NCBI RefSeq assembly: GCF_031755915.1
Contig: NC_083386.1
Coordinates: 6,141,501-6,205,500, forward strand
Reading direction: 5' to 3'
Source: Ziziphus jujuba
Lineage: Eukaryota > Streptophyta > Magnoliopsida > Rosales > Rhamnaceae
Length of the DNA stretch: 64,000 nt
Shown here: positions 24,201-35,865 of the stretch, piece after piece
Layout: each line of letters opens with the position of its first letter
Position numbering within the stretch: the stretch's first letter is position 1
The notes under the pieces: model-generated
The model's input: only the letters and a program-made list of their open reading frames with translations
What the model was told of the DNA's origin: nothing
The model's database searches: none
Program-made: the position numbers and the translations under genes

Positions 24201-24599
24201 TTAGTTCTAGGACGTCCAATATTCAGGTTTTTTATTTATTTTTTCCTTTTTATTTTCTCATCAAAGTTTTATATTTTTATTAAGGAAAATATACAATAGA
24301 ATAGTTTATAATATATAGGAATTGCTTTGTCCAGTTGACTTTCTCGAGAAAACCCAATAGGGCTGTCAACCCCTTTCATTGGTTGCCACCCTTTTTATTT
24401 TATGTAATAGAATTGGAAACAGATCCTTTCCTCCATGAATGCCATTCTGTTTTCTTCAAATTGTGGTAAATTTTGTTTTCTTTAATGCTCTTAGACTTAA
24501 GTAAGTTTTGGGTTTGCATTTGATATTCCTTAGAATGTTTAGTTTCATGGGCATTGTTCAAAATCCTTTTTTGTTTTATCAATGCCATCAAGTTTTTGT

Positions 24600-24634
<35 letters not shown>

Positions 24635-25741
24635 AATTTTTATTTTCTCTTTGAATTTTTCTGTCAATTTGAATCTTCATGTTCAATGAATTTGTTTTAT
24701 GGCATATGCTGGTTGACAATATTGTGATAATTAATTATTCTTATAAAGTTAATTAGTGGATTTGTGTATGCAATTTTGCGGATTAGAATCTATATCTAAC
24801 TTGAAAGTATGTTGATCCGGTTTATGCAATTCGTTTATGAAGGTTTATGATTTTCGGTCATACACATTCATGATAGAACTGGTGTTCCAAATATGAGTCT
24901 TGGGAATCTGGACAGGAAAAAGAAGGTTCCTATTCTTCTCCTTTTTTGTGTTTCATTTGATTCTCATTTTCCGACTTCTTTTTTTTTTTTTTTTTTTCCT
25001 CAAATATATCTTTAATGTTTGGAAAAGTTTGGATAGGCAGGCACCAATTTGATCAAATTCTACAGTTATCCCCATTAAACAAAAATGGGATTCCTCAATT
25101 TGTGTTTCTGTTTAATTTATTTTCAACACGATTTCAGTCTTTCATTCAAAGAATTTTCACCGCCAGGGAGAGACACGGAAGGAAAATGATAAAGAATTCG
25201 TTTGATTCTTCTGGTTAGTGCTTTAACTTATCGGTATTTTATTATAAAGAAGCAGAGAGAATGTGCTTTTTTCTGTCTTCTCAGAGGGTGTGAAATAGTA
25301 ACTTTTTTGTGATAAATATAGTTGTTGTCTCTTTTAATTCGTTATAAAGACAGATAATGCTGATATAGTTGCCTTTTCTTGAATGACCATTTTTATTTTC
25401 TTTTATTCCTTTTTTTGTTTTTTTGTCTATATTACTGAAACAGTGTTTTATTTATATGCTGTTTTAGTAGGCGGAGTCATAATTTTCATTCGTAAATTGT
25501 TTTACTTGGTATAAGTTTTACTGTTTAAAAGGCTTAATTGAGAAGAAAGAAATAGCATCATCATGGCAATTTGATCTGGACTAGAATATATTCGTGTTTG
25601 AACTTTAAGCTAGCGTACGAAAACAAGTGAGAATAGTAGATGTTAGCTCTCTCTCTATCTGCTTTCAATTCTTGGAGAATATCCCTTTCTCTATCTTTGC
25701 TTCTTATATATCTATGCTCTTATCTACATGTAGTTGCACAG

Positions 25742-28605
25742 TCTAAAGCAGCCCTTGAGAGTTCATCTTCGAGAAGCTTAGGACCATCTATGTCTTCTGA
25801 CCATCATGTTCAGTCTTTCCGGTACTCATGAAATTCTCTTTCTTTCTCTTCTCTATCTCTTCGTCCCTTGATTGAAGAATTGTCTATGGTAATCTTTAAT
25901 TTCTTGTAATTTTTTTTCTTATTTCTTTTAGAGTGTTTGTAGCTACATGGAATGTAGGAGGAACGTCTCCTCACACCAGCCTTAATTTGGATGATTTCCT
26001 TCAAGTTGATAATCAATCAGACATATATGTCTTGGGGTATTTCCTTTCTTTCTCTCAACTTTCTTTATCTCTGATTTTTGACCAAAATTTGGAACCCAAA
26101 ATCTTGCTACTGTTATGCTTTTCTTTTGGAGCTGTTCATTTCTTCTTGTTACGGTTTTATCAGAATTACGTATATATTAATAGTATAAGCACTTATCTAA
26201 TAACCATCCTCCTATTCTTTTTCTATCATCTGTGCTGTACCTGTTGATTTTCACTTTTCTCTGTATTTTCCATCCAAAAAGCATGAAAAGAAAGAAAATT
26301 TAATCTTATTTTAATATTGATCTGAATCATGCATTCAATTTTTTGTTGGAAGAGAATATATGTAGATGAATTTAAAACAAACTCATTGAAAGATGGTACT
26401 CATAGCGTGTGATATTTCATTTAACTTATACAGGTGTTTCAATAGATTCACATGCAAGAGGGTAAATTGTGCATGCACTTATGCAGGGGGCCCCTGTTGC
26501 TCTTGTCATTGAATAGTTTCAGAATTTTGTTCATGTCAAAGCCAATCTTCATTGGAATAGTTGTTTGATCTTTATTTCTTATCTAAGTTGCTCTTTTTTT
26601 GACCTATCAGTTTCCAGGAGATTGTTCCTTTAAACGCTGGAAATGTGCTAGTTATAGAAGACAATGAACCTGCTGCAAAATGGCTAGCTCTAATCAATCA
26701 GTCACTGAATAAACCACCCAATGGTGTTTCAAGACGAATGGCAGGCCTTGGAGGATCACTATTCTTCGCGAAGCCTTCCCTCAAAAAAATCAGTAAAACT
26801 TTTAGGACAGATGGTGGAAGGAAGCTGAAGACTTGTAACTGCAGTACAGAACTGGAAAGGAAGCATAGTAAGGATTTCTGTTTCCGATGCCAGCAATCCT
26901 ATATAAGCGAAGGTGACCTATCTTCGGATGAGGAAGAAGATGGTGCTAATGGATATGATATTTTGGAGAATTCCGTTCCCCATAATAACCAGATGAAGTA
27001 CAGCCTTATAGCGAGTAAGCAGATGGTGGGAATTTTCGTTACTATTTGGGTGAGAAAGGAACTTGTTCAACATATAGGTCACTTGAGGATCTGCTGCATT
27101 AGTCGTGGGATCATGGGCTGTCTTGGAAATAAGGTAGTTTTAAAACTTTTATAGGCATAGACTTTCAAATTGTTTATATTTTACATTGGATATATAGAGA
27201 AATACATGTCTTAGATATGTTTGAATTGAGAAGATATTATATTAGTTCCTTATCATTTAATGTGCAATTGCAATGTGTTCTCTGAATGCAGGGGTGTATA
27301 TCTGTCAGATTTTCGTTGCACCAGACGACGTTTTGTTTTATCTGCAGTCACTTGGCATCTGGAGAGAAAGAGGGGGATGAACTTAGGAGAAATCTTGATG
27401 TCATAGAGATACTTAAAAGCACTCAGTTTCCCAGGATTTGCAGAACTTCTTACAGTAGGGTGCCAGAAAAGATTCTAGAACATGAGTATGCATCTAAGAA
27501 ATTATTGACTAAGTACTTGAAAATTGTCTTTATAGTAAACTGTTTGTCTCATTAATATATTTCTTGGAAATGGCTTCAGTCGGATCATATGGCTAGGGGA
27601 TTTGAATTACCGGATTGCCTTGAGTTACTCTGATACCAGGAAGCTTCTTGAGGCTCAAAACTGGGATGCACTTCTTAACAAAGATCAGGTTGTTGCTTTA
27701 ACCATTGATTGACTGAGATTTTAGGATACAGTTTGGACATCGTATAAGTAGTTCATTCTTGACCTTTTTGGTGAGTTTGTTCTGCAGTTAAAATTTGAAT
27801 CAATACCTCACAATAGTTCTGACAAGTTTGGCTACAATTTCTTTCATGGTCATTAAAAAAAATGGCTGAAACTGACATGACAATGTAAAATTCTGAGTTT
27901 GTGGTTTTTCATAAAATTGAAAACTCATTTCACGACCTGACAGTATTTTGGACAATTCAATTTTTTTTGCTGCATAATAAATACAAAATGAACATGTGAT
28001 TGCAGAACACTGTTTTAATTCAAAGAAGCCTTTCAATTATAATAAGACTGCCTCTCTGTCCTCGACTTTTGCATGACTGCCCACTGTAGTAGACTTGCTC
28101 TCTGTTTCTCTCTCCCAAAACCATTTATTTCCTCCTTTATTGTATAGCTCATATAGATTTAATTTCTTTCTTATATAGCTCAAGATTGAAAGGGAAGCAG
28201 GGCGTGTGTTTAAGGGATGGAGAGAGGGAAAAATCTACTTTGCACCTACATACAAGTACTCCTATAACTCGGACTATTACACTGGAGAAACTAAAACATC
28301 GAAAAAGAAAAGGAGAACCCCAGCTTGGTACGTCTAAGCTTGAAAAAATATGTAATAGGTTTTGAATTAGCATTTTGGTTAGAAAATCTAAATTAGTTAG
28401 GTATTGCAGGTGTGACAGAATATTATGGCATGGAAATGGGATCCGACAACTTTCTTACATACGCGGTGAATTCCGTTTTTCTGATCACCGGCCAGTTTGT
28501 GCAACATTTATGGTGGATGTGGTGGTTAATAGTAATGGATTTAAGAAGGGATCATCTAACTATAATATGAAGATTGAAATTGAGGAGCTTTTGCCCACCA
28601 ACTAA
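25742..28605 (+). CDS. Type I inositol polyphosphate 5-phosphatase
   Basis: It hydrolyses the 5-phosphate of inositol polyphosphates and/or phosphoinositides, dampening Ca2+ and membrane-lipid signalling. Exons are 25742-25821, 25932-26036, 26611-27133, 27292-27485, 27580-27688, 28179-28327 and 28410-28605, all in phase, giving 451 aa. Motifs in order: [96 protein letters not shown] and [11 protein letters not shown], with the two signature catalytic motifs (WLGDLNYR and PAWCDRIL) intact. A low-complexity insert with CNCS and CFRC cysteine motifs follows PPN, as is usual in the plant group. The 5' end is unresolved: the frame remains open to an ATG at 25640, but that would add a hydrophobic segment, and a tgcacag acceptor just before 25742 suggests an upstream exon I could not place. 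Confidence 0.88.
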
Positions 28606-29510
28606 TACTTACCTCAAATTTTCTTTTAATAACATGTGAGTTAGTGCCTAAAACTCTATGCTCATATGACTAAAGTTATACAGAGTAGTTATTTTACAGA
28701 CTAGTGCCATGTTACATATTTTGAAGAGGCAGATTAGTTTGACCAAAAAAATAATTGTTGACATATTATTAGTTTCTGCTTTTTGACCCTATCACAAAAC
28801 TATGATTTCTTTTATTCAATTTTTTGTTTTGTTTATAGGACCTGGCATTTTTTCTGAGTGTTAGGTGTCATGAATCTTTGACTGATTGTCCTTTTCTGTT
28901 TGTCAGGTACTAACTCGCTAACCGGGCATTGCAAGGTTAAAGAATACCGAGTTTTTGCTTATCTCCCAAGACAAAGTAGGTGTCCTGATATAGAGCCTTA
29001 TATATATGCATATATTATCAGGCGTAAATAGCTCCTCGACGACCAATGTTATGTTGAAAAATGGTTATGTGATCAAAATTTTTGTGTCCTCGAATACAAA
29101 TGGTGTCCCATACAGGCAATTTGCTTTGGTATATATCTGTGTCTTTTTTTTTGGGTCAAACTCAATTGAGGTTGGTACAAATTGCAAAAAGTTGCAGGAT
29201 TGTGAAAAAACTGATATCTTTTTGAATCTCCTTTTTTGTTTTTTGTTTTTTGTTTTTTTTTGTTTAATACACACTTTGGTGTCAGTTTTTTTCTCTAGGT
29301 TGCAAAACTTAGATCAAAGAAAGGTTGGTCAAGGTGAAAATATTGGACCAAGTTGATTTAGCTTCAGAGTTTTACCTGTAAACTAACTGGATTCGATATC
29401 TGATTCCATTAGTTATAAAGAAACATTTCAAAGGTTCTCTTAAAACAAAAAGGAAGAGAAGCTTGTATTTTTATATTTGATACTCTGCTGCAAAATTATA
29501 TTATAATTTG

Positions 29511-29553
<43 letters not shown>

Positions 29554-29930
29554 TATTTACTTTGCATAGGTAGTAGCAACGTTGTTTATTTTACTCATAG
29601 AGTGAAATATTTAAGCCTGGTAATCTACGTCATTGAAGTATATCTTGGTTTGTTCATTTTTGATGATAGTAAATTGTTTAGAAGCAGAATCCAAAGTTTG
29701 CCAGCCAATTATCTCCGATTAAATCACGTGGCTAGTCTCAATCCTGTGGGGTCATTAGCTTTGGAACTTGAAAATCTGCAAAATTAGTCAAATGTGAAGC
29801 TTAATATTCAAAGATTTATCACATGCCAAACCGGCTGCATCCAATTTCTCAATCCTTTTCTAATTTGCCCAAATACCAACAAATAAGAAGTTTTTTGGGG
29901 AATAAAAAATAATCACTCCACCTCTCTTTC
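28606..29930. other. 3' flank of the phosphatase gene and intergenic DNA
   Basis: It is AT-rich, with a (TA)n run near 29514-29546. No coding sequence was supported; several open frames here are T-rich and biased. A splice-like tgtcag acceptor near 28905 might mark a spliced 3' UTR, but this is a guess. Confidence 0.45.
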
Positions 29931-29931
29931 T

Positions 29932-29939
29932 CTATAAAT
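29932..29939 (+). promoter_or_regulatory. TATA box of the small peptide gene
   Basis: CTATAAAT lies about 95 bp upstream of the ATG at 30028, after a CT-rich stretch. This is the normal distance for a plant core promoter with a leader of about 60 nt. Confidence 0.55.
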
Positions 29940-30027
29940 CATGAGCACCAAATATTAACCATTCAAACTTATCAACAAGACCAAGCCTTGACAAGGAACA
30001 TCCAAGTACACAGTCTCAACCAAAACC

Positions 30028-30294
30028 ATGAAATCCATCAGCAAATCATTGACTGCTGTTCTTTTTGCTGTTTCATTGATGCTTTCAGTTTGGTGTAGTG
30101 TTTCCCAAGCCAGGCTTCATCCACAATCATCATCATCATCATCATCAACTTCTTCTTCTTCGTTGTCTTCTCAAACTCTATTCCCTTCTCAGCACTTGGA
30201 GAGGCAAAATGGAGGCTCAAAAGTAGTGCCGCCGGCAACTACTAGCCTTCGAAGAATACCTCCTAGCATTCCAAACCCTACACAAAACAAGTAA
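30028..30294 (+). CDS. Small secreted signalling-peptide precursor (IDA/CLE-like tail)
   Basis: The precursor is 88 residues. Residues 1-29 form a clear signal peptide (hydrophobic stretch ending CSVSQA-R). A variable Ser-rich middle comes from a (TCA)n-type run. The last 14 residues, R-R-I-P-P-S-I-P-N-P-T-Q-N-K, look like a processed peptide. They resemble the IDA/IDL core (P-I-P-P-S-x-P-x-x-x-x-N) and also the CLE ending (P-N-P-x-x-N), but match neither exactly. IDA peptides act through HAESA-type receptor kinases in cell separation; CLE peptides act through related receptors. An alternative splice (donor at the AAG|TAA end, acceptor gctgcag near 30399) would replace the stop with a tail S-K-P-Q-I-K-C. 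The family is therefore inferred, not established. Confidence 0.65.
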   Translation: MKSISKSLTAVLFAVSLMLSVWCSVSQARLHPQSSSSSSSTSSSSLSSQTLFPSQHLERQNGGSKVVPPATTSLRRIPPSIPNPTQNK

Positions 30295-31526
30295 ATTTAA
30301 TTAGATCACTGTATATATACATATGTATATTCATCACCATGGCTTGATAGCTAGTTTGTATGTGGAATTGATTCCAAGACATGTTTGTGTGGCTGCAGGT
30401 CAAAGCCTCAGATAAAGTGTTGAAGAAGGTATTGGCTTCGCATGAACTTCTGAACGTTCACAACTTGGTCTTTTTGCTTGAAGCCATTGAAGGATCATAT
30501 TGTGTAACTCTCTTTTGTTTAAAGAGTATTTAAAAATAGTTAGATTATTGTAACTCTGTTAGAAGGAGCTTAATTAGGTGATAGAAATGGTCTGAGGCAA
30601 AAGAATATAAGAGAGTTTATATGGTTATAAGAGAGCTCATCCTTTTTTTTTTTTTTTTTTTTTTTTAATTTTTAATTTTTGTGTTAATTTGTACTATTGT
30701 TAGAAATATACATATGGGGATTCGTAGCATTTTTCTAATAAATTTTGTTACATTACCTTTTGGAGCTAGTCTTTTTTGAAAGTTTAGCAAGCAAGGAATC
30801 AATTTTAGGACTATTTTTAAATTTATTATCTTCTTAAAGAAAAATATATATACGTATACAAAGCATGTATACATACACTTTGTATACAGAATTAATGTTG
30901 ACCCATTGATAGAGAAATGGTTATATTTCTCAATTACATATCATAATCAAGTGACGCTTGCTAGCTGGACATCAATTATCATTATGAACTAAATCTTTCT
31001 TTCCTTAATTTCATTTATTCTTTTTTCTCGCTATATTTACATAATAAAATGATGTATAAAAGAATACAATCCATCAATTATTAATTTGTTCGTACAGTCA
31101 CCACATTGCAACCACTAATAATAAAAACTCATCAAAAGTGATAATAGTAAGTATAAGAGACAAAACGCTTGATTATAAACCATCTATAAAACTAATTTGA
31201 TTTGCTTTTACCAACAAACTCCACTATTTCTTCAGGTAATAATTCCAAATTCAAATTCCCTTACCTTGAATATTAAAAAAAAGAAAAGAAAAGAAAAAAA
31301 GGAAAAGAAAAAGAAAAAGAGAAAGAACAATTTGTTTCTATATGGACAAATTTGCTTGATCACAGTCTGCTAGAATGGAACTTAAATTCGGTGATAAAAT
31401 TGTTTTCTGAATGAAGCATGAAAATGTATGAGGGCACGTGTGTTTGTAGTGCTTTAGAAATGTAGTAAATAAATTTTTCCTTTTGCTTTTTCCGAGTTGA
31501 GGTTGAATGATTAATTGAAACTTAGG

Positions 31527-31561
<35 letters not shown>

Positions 31562-32746
31562 TTTTGCTTTAATAAAACTCATATATATTTTGCTTTAATA
31601 AAACTGAGGAACTTTTGCATGAAGAAACGTTGATTGCTTTTCTTAAACTTTCAATTTGTTTAAGTTACTAAATAGACCATGTTATTTATAAATTTTGCTA
31701 ATTTATATAAAGTTATTTTGTTTGACAGCGAAGATTGAAGGTTATGCACGAAATTGGATCCGTGATGTCCATATTGTTTGTCTAAGGTTTAAGTGTTTCC
31801 ATTTGCAATGCTATTGAATAGTGTTTTGGTAATTTGATATGGATAGGAGTGCATAGAGTTATTCCAACCTGGATCCAGCCTGACTTGGCCCAATTCCATT
31901 TGAACAGCTTGATGCGTTTGCCCCGAGTATTCCTAGAGCCCCATAAATTAGACTTTTTTTTGGGTAAATAGCCCCATAAATTAGACTTGGCCTTATTAAT
32001 ATCGTATGATTTGAATTTTTTCAATTAGATTTAAACAGAAATATTGTCATCAAACAAAAGACCAAAAAAAAAAAAAAAAAAACACATGAAAATTTGATAT
32101 AAAAAAAAAATCAAATTTGAAATTAACATTAAAAAAAAAATGCAAATACAAAATTGAAATTAACAAAAATTAAAGGGATGATTTTAATAATTAATGGACA
32201 ACTATGTAAATTAGTTAATATAAATATATGCAAGTACATAATTACTTATATATTTAAAAGAAATGCCTTAAACTTTACAACAGAAAGATAAAAAAAAATT
32301 GCATTGAGTCGACCTGTCTTTTCTGCATATGCACATCACCAGTACAAACCCATAAATTGTTATTACTATAATTATGCAAGATTTCTTATTATTATTATTC
32401 AAATAAAAACAAAATAAATTATTTTCTAAAAGATTCATTGGGGTCAAATGTTAAATTAGAACAAAATTCTGAGCTAATTGTTGGTTACAAAGCTAACAGC
32501 ATTTAATGAAAAGCATATGATAGATAAATCTTATTAGTTTTTTTTTTTTTTTTTTTTTTTCAAATTCCTTTGGGATATAATATGATTAGAAATTTATGTT
32601 GAAAGAAAGAAAAAATGATGAAAGAGTTACTAATGTGTCTTTCCTTTCACGTTCCTATCTAATAACAGCAATGTACCATCCGCTGCCTTTAATTTCATTC
32701 ATTATACTTTCCCACCAAACAAACAACCACCCCCACCTTCTATATG

Positions 32747-32749
<3 letters not shown>
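30295..32749. other. AT-rich intergenic region
   Basis: It contains a long poly-T at about 30640-30666, (TA)n at about 31527-31558, purine-rich AAAG runs at 31275-31325 and a poly-T at 32540-32561. No gene is supported. A short direct repeat (ttgctttaataaaact) occurs twice near 31564 and 31591. Confidence 0.5.
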
Positions 32750-32750
<1 letters not shown>

Positions 32751-32785
<35 letters not shown>

Positions 32786-32802
32786 ATACACACACACACA
32801 CA
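32751..32802. repeat. (CA)n microsatellite in the leader of the pectinesterase gene
   Basis: About 25 CA units with two TACA interruptions end only 15 bp before the ATG at 32817, so the repeat is very probably transcribed in the 5' UTR. Confidence 0.9.
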
Positions 32803-32816
32803 TAAACACTTGGACT

Positions 32817-34108
32817 ATGAAGAAGCTCCACTCTTCCATCTTCCTCTTCCTTTCTCTTCTCCTCTTCTTCCTCCTCCCTTCCCTCATTTCCTCCCTATCA
32901 ACATCTTCATCATCACCATGCAAATCCTCACTCTACCCAAAACTATGCCGCTCCATCATCTCCTCCATCGGAACCTCCCCATCCGATCCCTACAACTACG
33001 GCAAGTTCTCCGTCAAAGAGTGCCTCAAACAGGCTCGGAAAACGTCCCGCGTCATCCGCCGGTACATCCACAAGCTCCGCCGCGACCTGACCTTCGCCGA
33101 GGCCAATGCCATGGAGGATTGCTACCAGTTCTCGGAGCTCAACGTGGAGTATTTCGAATCCATCTCCGAGGAGTTGAAGTCGGCAGAGTCCATGAACGAT
33201 GAGCTCGTGGACCGGGTTCAGACTATGCTTAGCGCCATTGTGACCAACCAGCAGACTTGTTATGACGGACTTGTGGCTGCGGGAAACGGCGTCGTTCTAG
33301 GTGGTGGGGATTTGTCGGTTCCGCTTGCGAATGCAACGCAGCTGTACAGTGTGTCGTTGGGGCTGGTGACCAGCGAATTGGCTCGGAATCTAAAGAAGCA
33401 CAGGAAACGAAATGGGTCGTCGGGTCGGAGTGGGTTTTCGAGTAAGGCTCACCCGATCCGCGAGCATCTTACTACTCTCATCAAGGTATGTTGGTTGTCG
33501 CTTTGATTTTGATTTTGATTTTGATTTTTTTTTTAAAGAAGATATTTAGATATGGTATATACTTAGATTTGGTAATCCTAGTTCTCCCGTCTACACATGG
33601 TAGGTGTCTGGTTTTCTATTTAAAAAAGTTTTCCTTCATTTCTTTTTTTTTTCTTTTTTTTTTAATTGAGTTTTCTTTTCCCAAAAAGAAAAAAAAAATA
33701 TTAACCCTCCATGAAGTTTAGGTTAAATGTAGTATATCTTTCTTTCTCTTATAATTTGGAACTTTATTGTTGCTGGTACTTATGACTTTCTATAATATTG
33801 TGCGAAATATTAACAAGATAAATGGTTTTTTGTCTTTTTTTTTTTTTTTTTACTTATAAATGTAATGATTTAATAAAACAGGAAATGTGTTTTTTAAAAA
33901 AAAAAAAAAAAACATAAAGGCAATAAGATATATGGATGGTCGAGAATTATTTGAAGAAAATATATATGTTTTCAAGGATTAGGGGTCGTAAATATATTTT
34001 GTTAAACAATATAACCTCTAACAAGTTATTCCCCTTTTTGTTGTTTGAAATAAAGCTAAAATCTTGTTTGACTAGCTAAAAATTTCTCACCGAGATTTAT
34101 ATATGCGA

Positions 34109-34152
<44 letters not shown>

Positions 34153-35821
34153 AGCAATGCAGTTACCAATGTGGTAATATTAAATATTTTTAAGTTGAAA
34201 AAAAGCCATTTTAAGCCGGAAGTTCGATAAAAGATCCAATACAAGTATTAACAAATCTAACTATTAATATATAGTCTAGTTGAAGCCATGCGCCCTCCAA
34301 AATCTGAATTCAATTTGTCAATGAAGTCAAAGTAGATCCTCCCAGAGGATATATATTGGCTAGCTAGCTAGTAATTACATTCAAATTAATAAACCCGAAA
34401 CACAAATATATTAAAATAATTGTCGAACTATTATTTTATAGTTACATAACCATTTGATTGGTGCTCAGCTATTCTAGATCTAGTAAAAATTTGTAGAAGA
34501 GCTCGTCTTTGTGAGTATATTTGAAGGGTCAACCATATGTGCTGGCCTTGATGTTCAAAGAAATACGCGTGTGTGTGTGTGTGTTTTAATAAATTAATAA
34601 ACAATTTTATAAATTAGAGTCAAAGGGGTCCAGCTATCCAGCAAGCAAATGTCACATGGGGTTTGCATATGGAAAGGCAATTTGGACATGACACATGCAT
34701 ATGTTGATGATGAAGTTGGAATTGGATCATGTAACAACTAGGAAGAAGAGACAACTTGAGCATACTCATGCATATTGCCCATTCCCTGCTCCTTATATTA
34801 TTTTATTGTTTCTATATTTCGTTATCATTATTATTAGTATTTATGAAAACGGTTGTTTTGTGGATTGTTTCAAAAAGACTAATTAATTATTGCTATATGA
34901 GACAAATATTATAATAAGGCAACTAAAGCTTGATATAGACATGCACTTCCACGTGCTGACACAGTGACACTACTTGCAGATCCCGGTCAAGTGAATGTAT
35001 CGGCCTACCAACCAAAAATGAAATTTCTTTCTACCCTAATAAAGTGACAAGGAAAAATTTTGTTGATTTTATTCTAAATTTTACTAATTTTTAACTCATG
35101 AGATATTTTTATACTTTCTAGAGTATATCTAATATTAAAATAATTAAAAAAAGAGGGTCTTAATTACTATAATTTTTATTTTTATTTTTATTTTTATATT
35201 TTAAAAAAATATTAAATGAAAGAACGTGACTAACAATTATTTCCTTTTTAGTTTTGAAAGAGTAGAAGGATCAAGCATGATCCAATTGCATAAAGTGTGT
35301 CGGTATATTGGAATTATATCCAACACGGGGCTCGTGATAGCTCACGGAGTACTCCTATCCATTACAAGCCAGTTTTTTAAACTATTATATGAATTAGATG
35401 TATCACCTCTGAGGGCATGCAGAGACTTTCAAGGATAGAAAATGATTTTTCGATTAACTCATAAGCTTTTGCATTTTAGAGATTAGCTAGAAACCAAACT
35501 ACCGAAGGTGTCCCTATTTGTCTTTTTCTATGGGATTTATTCGGAATGTGCACGATACATAAAACAACAATGGACTGGGACCAAAATCTACATCCCAAAC
35601 CTTGGTTTATTCCTTATCCTATAAGAAATGGAATGGGATATTTGTAAGTATTATATTCTTCGGAGTAATATAAACAACTCACATAATGGTGAAATTGATC
35701 TCTCTTTTTAGATAAGAACTCTATGTAACACACACATACATTGTACTAACTAATACAATATGTATTTGTTTTATCATGCGTCAATAATATCAATGAGCAT
35801 TAATGATACGCAAACCCTCTA

Positions 35822-35865
<44 letters not shown>

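Larger units (their letters stand above)
18760..25639. other. Gene-poor AT-rich region of about 6.9 kb
   Basis: No supported protein-coding gene was found. The sequence is AT-rich with (TA)n near 19008-19030 and 21216-21237, (AAT)n near 22055-22080 and 22855-22880, CT-rich tracts near 23645-23765 and a long poly-T at about 24603-24635. A foldback element (21061-21208) and a weaker MITE-like element (about 20770-20975) are listed separately. An 83-codon minus-strand frame at 22850-23101 ends in a poly-Leu run derived from the AAT repeat and is not credible. The last 2 kb are probably promoter and leader of the 5-phosphatase gene. Confidence 0.5.

Noticed and set aside
29006..29356. 116-codon plus-strand frame after the 5-phosphatase
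   Set aside because: It is T-rich, giving runs of Phe and Val, with no motif. It lies in the 3' flank of the phosphatase gene.
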